Shown piece by piece: positions 59,235 through 64,000 of a stretch of 64,000 bases of DNA; the first letter of the stretch is position 1; every line of letters begins with the position of its first letter. This stretch comes from Malaya genurostris (taxonomy: Eukaryota > Arthropoda > Insecta > Diptera > Culicidae), in NCBI RefSeq assembly GCF_030247185.1, contig NC_080571.1, positions 251,135,771 through 251,199,770 of the forward strand, in the 5' to 3' direction. The translations under genes and the position numbers were made by a program. The notes below the pieces were generated by a model. It was given only the letters and a program-made list of their open reading frames with translations. It searched no databases and was not told the DNA's origin.

Positions 59235-59560
59235 ACAGTCAAGCATCAACTGAAATCAAGAAATGATTTGCAGCATATATTTATAGATTTCTCTTCGAAC
59301 TACGCAGAATGATGCGGTGTTTTTATGTATGACACAAAGCCTCCTATACCGAACCATTCTAACCATTTTTTCAATAGTATGCTATTCAATACTGAAACGA
59401 CGTTGCCATACATGTTTAAGTTGAAATTTTCGGAATCGATTGGTTGTTAAATTATATCAATCCATCAACAAATGACTGAGTTATTAACGTTCAAATTTAT
59501 GACGCAAAAAGTTTTGAAACTTTTAATTGACCCCCGGCCCCGTATAGTGAAGAGTAAGGC
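59235..59560 (-). promoter_or_regulatory. Second promoter-like module, tandem to the previous one
   Basis: Shares with 58800-59175 the TCATCAACAAATGACTGAGTT, TTAAATTATAT and GTATAGTGAAGAGT-like motifs (plus-strand reading), an ATAGTATGCTATTCAAT motif, and TCTATAAATATATG on the minus strand near 59270-59290. The CCAAT box is not visible. The two modules have a period of about 440 bp. Confidence 0.45.
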
Positions 59561-59659
59561 ATTTTTAATGCTAAAAGCTTCTTTCGTCACTGTTGTCACA
59601 ATAATAACGTTTGTTTTAAACATTAACCTGTTTTACCACTATGTACTACCTAGGGTTCT

Positions 59660-60000
59660 TCGTGCTAAAGAATGTTTGAATCATCGAACCTATAAGAAGC
59701 AGAAACAACTAAAACGTAGTCCGAAACAAGAAGCATCGATCAGGCCGAGGGTTCGAAAGCTGTACAATGCTGCATAATCATGGACGACGAAACCTACGTG
59801 AAACTCGATTACAAATCCTTGCCGGGACCACAATATCATACGGTGCGAGAAGGGCAAGTGTTAAACCAGTCCGAGACATCGATTGAAGTCGAAAAATTTG
59901 GTAAGAAAGTAATGGTCTGGCAAGCAATTTGTAGCTGCGGTAAGATTTTGAAACATTTCATCACCACTACTTCAATGAACAGCGAAATATACATCTAGGA
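59660..60000 (+). pseudogene. ITmD37E transposase fragment
   Basis: Reads TYKKQKQLKRSPKQEASI and RVRKLYNA, then after a frame change MDDETYVKLDYKSLPGPQYH with the first catalytic Asp, and GKKVMVWQAICSCGKI. It ends at IYI before a GT-rich tract. The match to the relic at 20200-20890 is clear (DDETYAKED, VLVWQAICTCG). The second Asp, the Glu and the terminal repeats are missing. Confidence 0.82.
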
Positions 60001-60009
60001 ATGTTTACA

Positions 60010-60046
60010 AACGTGTGTGTGTGTATGTGTGTGTATGTGTGTGTCA
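60010..60046. repeat. Short (GT)n tract
   Basis: About 35 bp of GTGTGTGTATGTG-type sequence forming the edge of the dispersed repeat that follows in minus orientation. Confidence 0.85.
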
Positions 60047-60509
60047 AATAATTTCACTAGGTTTTCTCGGAGATGGCTGAACCGATTATGACAAACTTAG
60101 ATTCAAATGAAAGGTGGTCCCATACGAAATTCCTGAATTTCATTTGGATCCGACTTCCGGTTCCGGAGTTATAGGGTAAAGCGTGTTCAATATTGTATAC
60201 CGTCACTTAAACCGGCGAATCAAAAAAACGTGAAAAATTTTCTAAACTGGTCTCAAAACTACACAAATCGATAGTTATTATCATTAGGCAACTAAACAAA
60301 CCGATTCCGGCTATCTTGATTCCCGGTATCCGGTTCCGGAAGCACCGGAAATAGTGGTCATTTATACCAAAATGGATCTCACTCACTTTTCTCAGCGATG
60401 GTTTCTCCGATTTCCACAAACTTAGATTCGAATGAAAGGTCTCATGGTCCCATATGGATTTCCTGAATTTCATCCGGATCCGATTTCCGGTTCTGGAGTT
60501 ATGGGGTAA
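60045..60509 (-). repeat. Dispersed repeat copies, minus orientation
   Basis: Two units, 60045-60190 and about 60370-60509, each read on the plus strand TCTC(G/A)G(A/C)GATGG, CAAACTTAGATTC(A/G)AATGAAA, CCATA, CCTGAATTTCAT and TCCGG(T)TTC(C/T)GGAGTTAT. The second is interrupted by the I-like insertion and resumes at 60827. Confidence 0.7.
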
Positions 60510-60814
60510 TTTTTTTGTATTCAATATTACAATATATTTTTAGGCACACTGCTTAAGCTCTAAGATGCCAAGGTTATTTTCTAATCTTTATTAACGACTT
60601 AACTTAAAACTAGAATAGTATCATTAGAATACATGATCTTAGCTTCTCGAAAATCCAGCGTTCAGTTGGCGATCGGCAGTGGTCGATGTATTCAATATTG
60701 CACGAGTCTTCCAGATGGCGTTGGTAAATATTTATCGCTGGCCGCATCCTTCGGTCCGTGTGGGTCCGCGTGAAACACCCCCAGGCTACGAAAGCCCGGC
60801 GGGTGGCTAAAAAT
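60510..60814 (-). mobile_element. 305-bp I-like retrotransposon insertion (3' UTR only)
   Basis: The minus strand matches the 3' UTR of the element at 4154-6273, from the GC-rich GGGTGTTTC block to the GCTTAAGCAGTGTGCCTAAA end. A T-run (60510-60516) marks the A-tail. A 12-bp duplication GTTATGGGGTAA (60498-60509 and 60815-60826) flanks it. Confidence 0.9.
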
Positions 60815-61142
60815 GTTATGGGGTAAAGTGTGTTCAATATTGTACACCGTCACTTAAAATATTTTCGGATGCAACAATCATTTAAATCGTAATTTAGAGG
60901 TCGTACTAGTAGAGTTTGTGTGTCATGTTAGTTGGTGGCCGTACGAACCGACTTTGATTATACCGGTTCTCGGGTTCCCGTGTCGGAAGTGCATATAATA
61001 ATGAACCCACTTCGTTTTCTTAAGGATGACTTACGCAATCAAAGCACTGTTTTATTCTGTATGTTATGCACAAACAATCTCTTGGTTTCTTTCAAAAATC
61101 GAAGAAAAATTTTTGAATAAAATACCATAATATTATATGTAC

Positions 61143-61620
61143 ATGAGAAAGGCATCATTACACCACTAGGTGGATTAAAACAGGTGGTGATGTTCAAATG
61201 AATGGACTTTAATAATACCGGCTTCCACAAAAGGCATGACCGATTTTCAAAAACTGAGATTCAATTGGATACGATCCTATCGAACGATTTATTATATGAT
61301 TCAGATCCGCCTTTCTGTTCCAGGATTCCTGACTGATAATAATTTCAATTTCACAAGCGTATTTCTATGTATGATGATTTAAAACGATCTCTGTACTAGC
61401 AATAAAATCTTTCTATTGTGAAATTCTTGTCTTATTGGTTGTTTTATTTCCGGACTAACGGATTCCAGTTCCCGATTTCGGAGGTACCGGAAATAGTGAT
61501 CTTCAGAACTCATGAACTAATTGAGATAGGTCAACAAACTAAAGCGTTTCATATGTAAAAATGTCCAAGGAATTCAATGGAATGGCCGCACGAATCGCAA
61601 TCCTGCTCGTTTTACCCCAA
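61143..61620 (-). repeat. Dispersed repeat, minus orientation
   Basis: It begins on the plus strand ATGAGAAAGGCATCATTACA and CCACTAGGTGGATTAAA, the inverse of the terminal motif at 28694. It includes ACCGATTTTCAAAAACTGAGATTCA and later GTTCC(C)GATTTCGGAGGTACCGG segments. Confidence 0.65.
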
Positions 61621-62095
61621 ATATACAGCAGTTTAGGGGTTTCCTATAACATTCAATCTGTAACTTGAAAAGAAGTCGAGTGTGGTATTTTGAAATAGGC
61701 TACTTTTATGTGAAAAAGTCTGAAGAATCGATTAGAAGAACCCACACTGGCCGCACGAAACGTTTTGGTGGCTATTTTACCCCAATTCCTCCATTTCATG
61801 AGATCCACACTGTAAATCGTCCTTAATTCTTGGTAAAACTTCTTGCAAGTTTTGCTAAATCTAGCTTATCTTATGTAAAAAAAGTCTGGAAAATCGAATG
61901 AAAGTACCTACACTGGCCGCACGAAATGTTTTAATGCCTATTTTACCGAGATTTAAGGACAATTTACAATAAGATATCATGAAATGGATGGAGAAATGGG
62001 GTGAAATTATCACCAGAACGTTTCATGCTTCCAGTATAAGTTCTGGCATTCGATTCTAAAGACTTTTTCACATAATATAAGATAGTTTTCGTATG
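61550..62095. repeat. Three direct and one inverted unit of about 160 bp
   Basis: TATGT(A/G)AAAA(A)GTC(T)G(A/G) occurs at about 61552, 61707 and 61873. It is followed each time by GGCCGCACGAA and GTTTTACC or ATTTTACC. A further unit at about 61950-62090 is inverted and pairs best with the middle unit (GTTTTGGTGG ... CTCCATTTCATGA). The result is a foldback with a tandem left side. Confidence 0.65.
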
Positions 62096-62470
62096 CTTTC
62101 AACGTGGTTCGCTTAAGACTTAACGGTGATTTAGATGAAAATTTCACACCTTCCATTATCAGATTTTTCACAGCATCGATGTTTTCTTGCGAAACAACTA
62201 ATTTTGGATGACCCTCTTTGAATTCATCGTCTAACGAACTGCGAATACGATTGAATTCATTAAACCATTTTTTTTACAGTCGCATAGGATGGTGCTACGC
62301 TGCCAAAAGTCAACAATATAATATAATTTTTCAGGCACACTGCTTAAGCTCTAAGATGCCGGCTTTTAAGCACTGCCAAAAGTCGAACTAAGTTAATGAA
62401 AGCACTCTTGTCTTGATAATCCACGAAGAAAATCATTGCTCAGAAAAGTTCATGATTCAGTTTAATTTTT
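62095..62470 (-). pseudogene. mariner transposase N-terminal relic
   Basis: The minus strand reads YQDKSAFINLVRLL, then after interruptions VAPSYATV, KWFNEFNRIRSSLDDEFKEG, HPKLVVSQENIDAVKNLIM. This is the N-terminal DNA-binding part of an insect mariner transposase. A 61-bp insertion lies at 62312-62372. No catalytic domain follows. Confidence 0.78.
62312..62372 (-). mobile_element. 61-bp I-like retrotransposon insertion
   Basis: On the plus strand it contains CAGGCACACTGCTTAAGCTC and TAAGATGCC, the last 40 bases or so of the 3' UTR of the element at 4154-6273. A 12-bp duplication CTGCCAAAAGTC (62300-62311 and 62373-62384) flanks it. This is an extreme 5' truncation. The distal 14 bp (GGCTTTTAAGCA) is not from the 3' UTR. 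Confidence 0.85.
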
Positions 62471-62599
62471 TGTTGTGGTGAATTTTTCAACTCACTGTAA
62501 ATAAAACAAATAGCGCTAAAATGACAGAATGTTCTGAAGATGGTAATGGTTAAAAATGTGACATTTCATGATGGAAAAGTCAAAATCAACCGGTGTTGC

Positions 62600-63135
62600 C
62601 AAGGCTAAATACAGTAGTCTAGATCCTTTGCCAGGGACTAGATGAGTAGATCGTCGCGTGGTACCGCTAGGATCGTCTGAGCGCCAGTGAACCGGAAGTC
62701 ACGCTCCAACCGGAATCATTGGATCGACTTAGGCATCCTTTCGGTCGGGTCGTAGACGCGTACCGTAAGTGTCGGTTCGGGAGGACTTCCCTCGTCGGGG
62801 AACCCTCCGTCGGTGTAGACTAGATCTTTTGGCGGAGACTAGTCGAGTAGTTCCGCGACGTAGCATCAGTTTTGGGTCGTCGAGGCGCCAGTGAACCGGA
62901 AGTTACCCTCCAGCCAGCATCACTGGACCGACCTCGTCATCCAACTGGTCGTTCCCTCGAGAGCAGGATGCTGATCCCCATTCTGCATAAATCTGGGGAG
63001 GGTGCTGTGAGCACCAATAGCTTTCCACCCCGAAGTAATACCTAGCGGTGGTGCCGGGGAGGTAGGGTTGGAGATCCAAGGTGTTTTAGTGGGTAGTTCC
63101 AACCAACAGTTGGGTAGTCCTGTGGAGAGTCCAAC
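62600..63135. repeat. GC-rich block with two diverged tandem units
   Basis: GCGCCAGTGAACCGGAAGT occurs at 62680 and 62890, each preceded by an ACTAGATGAGTAG or ACTAGTCGAGTAG segment and followed by CTCCA(A/G)CC and a GGA(T/C)CGAC segment. The unit is about 210 bp. The end has AGGTAGGGTTGGAGATCCAA and GGTAGTCCTGTGGAGAGTCC. The GC content contrasts with its surroundings. It may be the 5' UTR of a retrotransposon, but no ORF follows. Confidence 0.55.
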
Positions 63136-63139
63136 ACTA

Positions 63140-63590
63140 CGTATGTGTCAAACAATGTCACTCATTTTTCTCGGAGATGCCTCAATTGATTTCCACAAAC
63201 TTAGGGTGAAATTGAAGGTCTTATGTTTCTTCAGGTTGAAGTGTGTTGAAAACTATGAACTGTTATTTAGAACGACGATGCAAAAAAGAGAATTTGGTTT
63301 GAAACTGTTGCAATTTGTAAGTTACGTTAGTTACTGGCTAAACGAACGGATTCTGGCCTAAAGTAGGTCTTATAAGTTGCTATTGAATTTTGTGCGGATC
63401 CGATTGCCGGTTCCGGATCTAGAGAGAAAAGTGTGTTCAAAATTTCAAACCGTCACGACAATGCTAAAATCGGACAACTGGTTACAAACAGAAAAGGTTG
63501 TATAAGTGTAAATGTACCCAAATAAATTGTCTAGTTTTTATCCAGATTCGGCGTCATTACATCACTAGGTAGATTAAATCAAGTTTTTAG
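63140..63590 (-). repeat. Dispersed repeat, minus orientation
   Basis: Plus-strand reading gives TCAAACAATGTCACTCATTT, TCTCGGAGATGCC, CCACAAACTTAGG, GGATCCGATTGCCGG and, at 63549-63582, GTCATTACATCACTAGGTAG. The order agrees with the other minus-strand copies. Confidence 0.65.
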
Positions 63591-63599
63591 TATACCCTA

Positions 63600-64000
63600 A
63601 CATCAAATCAGATAATAGTTGTGATGGAATGTCGGATGGTTCAGGACTAGTAAATTATTTGCTCTTTGTTTGCAATGCATTCAACTTACTTTTGATCTAG
63701 TTACAGAAATTTCGATGTTTTTTTTTGGAGATGTGAATGGATCTGTCTGAGTGAACTGATTCTGCTTTTAATAACAATTTTTCAGCCGACGGGATATCTG
63801 CTAGTTAGTGAAGACTCTTGCATTATGAAGCCTGATTTGTCTTTTCAACCTTCAAAATTGAAATCCTGCTGCGGTACAAATCATTCGCTCATTTGAAAAT
63901 AATGTTTTTTACAGCGTAATTTTAAAGACAATCACGTATTGTCTAATACTTACTGACAAGCAATTAATCATCAATAAAGTATTTTCATTCTGATATATTG
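63600..64000. other. No recognised gene
   Basis: Short frames only up to the end of the window. Confidence 0.4.

Overview
The window looks like repeat-dense, AT-rich insect DNA, most probably from a culicine mosquito. The basis is the mixture of RNase-H-bearing and RNase-H-less non-LTR retrotransposons, Tc1/mariner elements including a DD37E type known from mosquitoes, several tRNA-derived SINE-like pieces, and a very common dispersed repeat. The species is inferred, not proven. I see no intact host protein-coding gene that I can name. The recognisable host-derived sequence is a decayed histone H2A/H2B locus.

Layout. 1-917: nothing recognised. 1223-7376: a broken Jockey-type retrotransposon, split at 4154-6273 by a 5'-truncated I-like element with an 11-bp target duplication. 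7436-9972: dispersed repeats, a palindromic MITE with a deleted mariner inside it, and a second deleted mariner. 10573-14360: a mariner transposase relic cut in two by a 3.3-kb hAT-like element with an 8-bp duplication. 17824-18886: another truncated I-like element. 19770-21414: a decayed ITmD37E element carrying a SINE and a (CA)n repeat. 21425-25945: tandem repeats, tRNA-like sequence, a mariner-family relic, an L1-like ORF1 relic with a SINE inside, and a (TA)n tract of about 227 bp. 28694-29640: a Tc1 relic beside a tRNA-like sequence. 31026-34907: an unknown ORF pair whose 5' region is duplicated in inverted orientation. 37941-39235: a pogo-like MITE. 40557-44275: a 3.7-kb palindrome. 46629-50320: a broken L1-like element. 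50690-56094: histone H2A/H2B remnants, interrupted by a 4154-bp full-length Jockey-type element with both ORFs open. 56621-63600: more L1-like ORF1, DD37E, mariner, SINE-sized retrotransposon insertions and dispersed repeats.

How the parts relate. Most of the history is nested insertion, and several events can be ordered: mariner before hAT, Jockey copy before I-like element, palindromic MITE before mariner, histone cluster before the intact Jockey element. The one element that looks potentially autonomous is the Jockey-type element on the minus strand at 51637-55790. Its older broken relative on the plus strand at 1223-7376 is the main comparison available in the window. A recurrent CCAAT/TATA promoter-like module, best seen upstream of the H2B remnant at 50690-50830, appears in related form at about 36960-37080, 39730-39945, 58800-59175 and 59235-59560.
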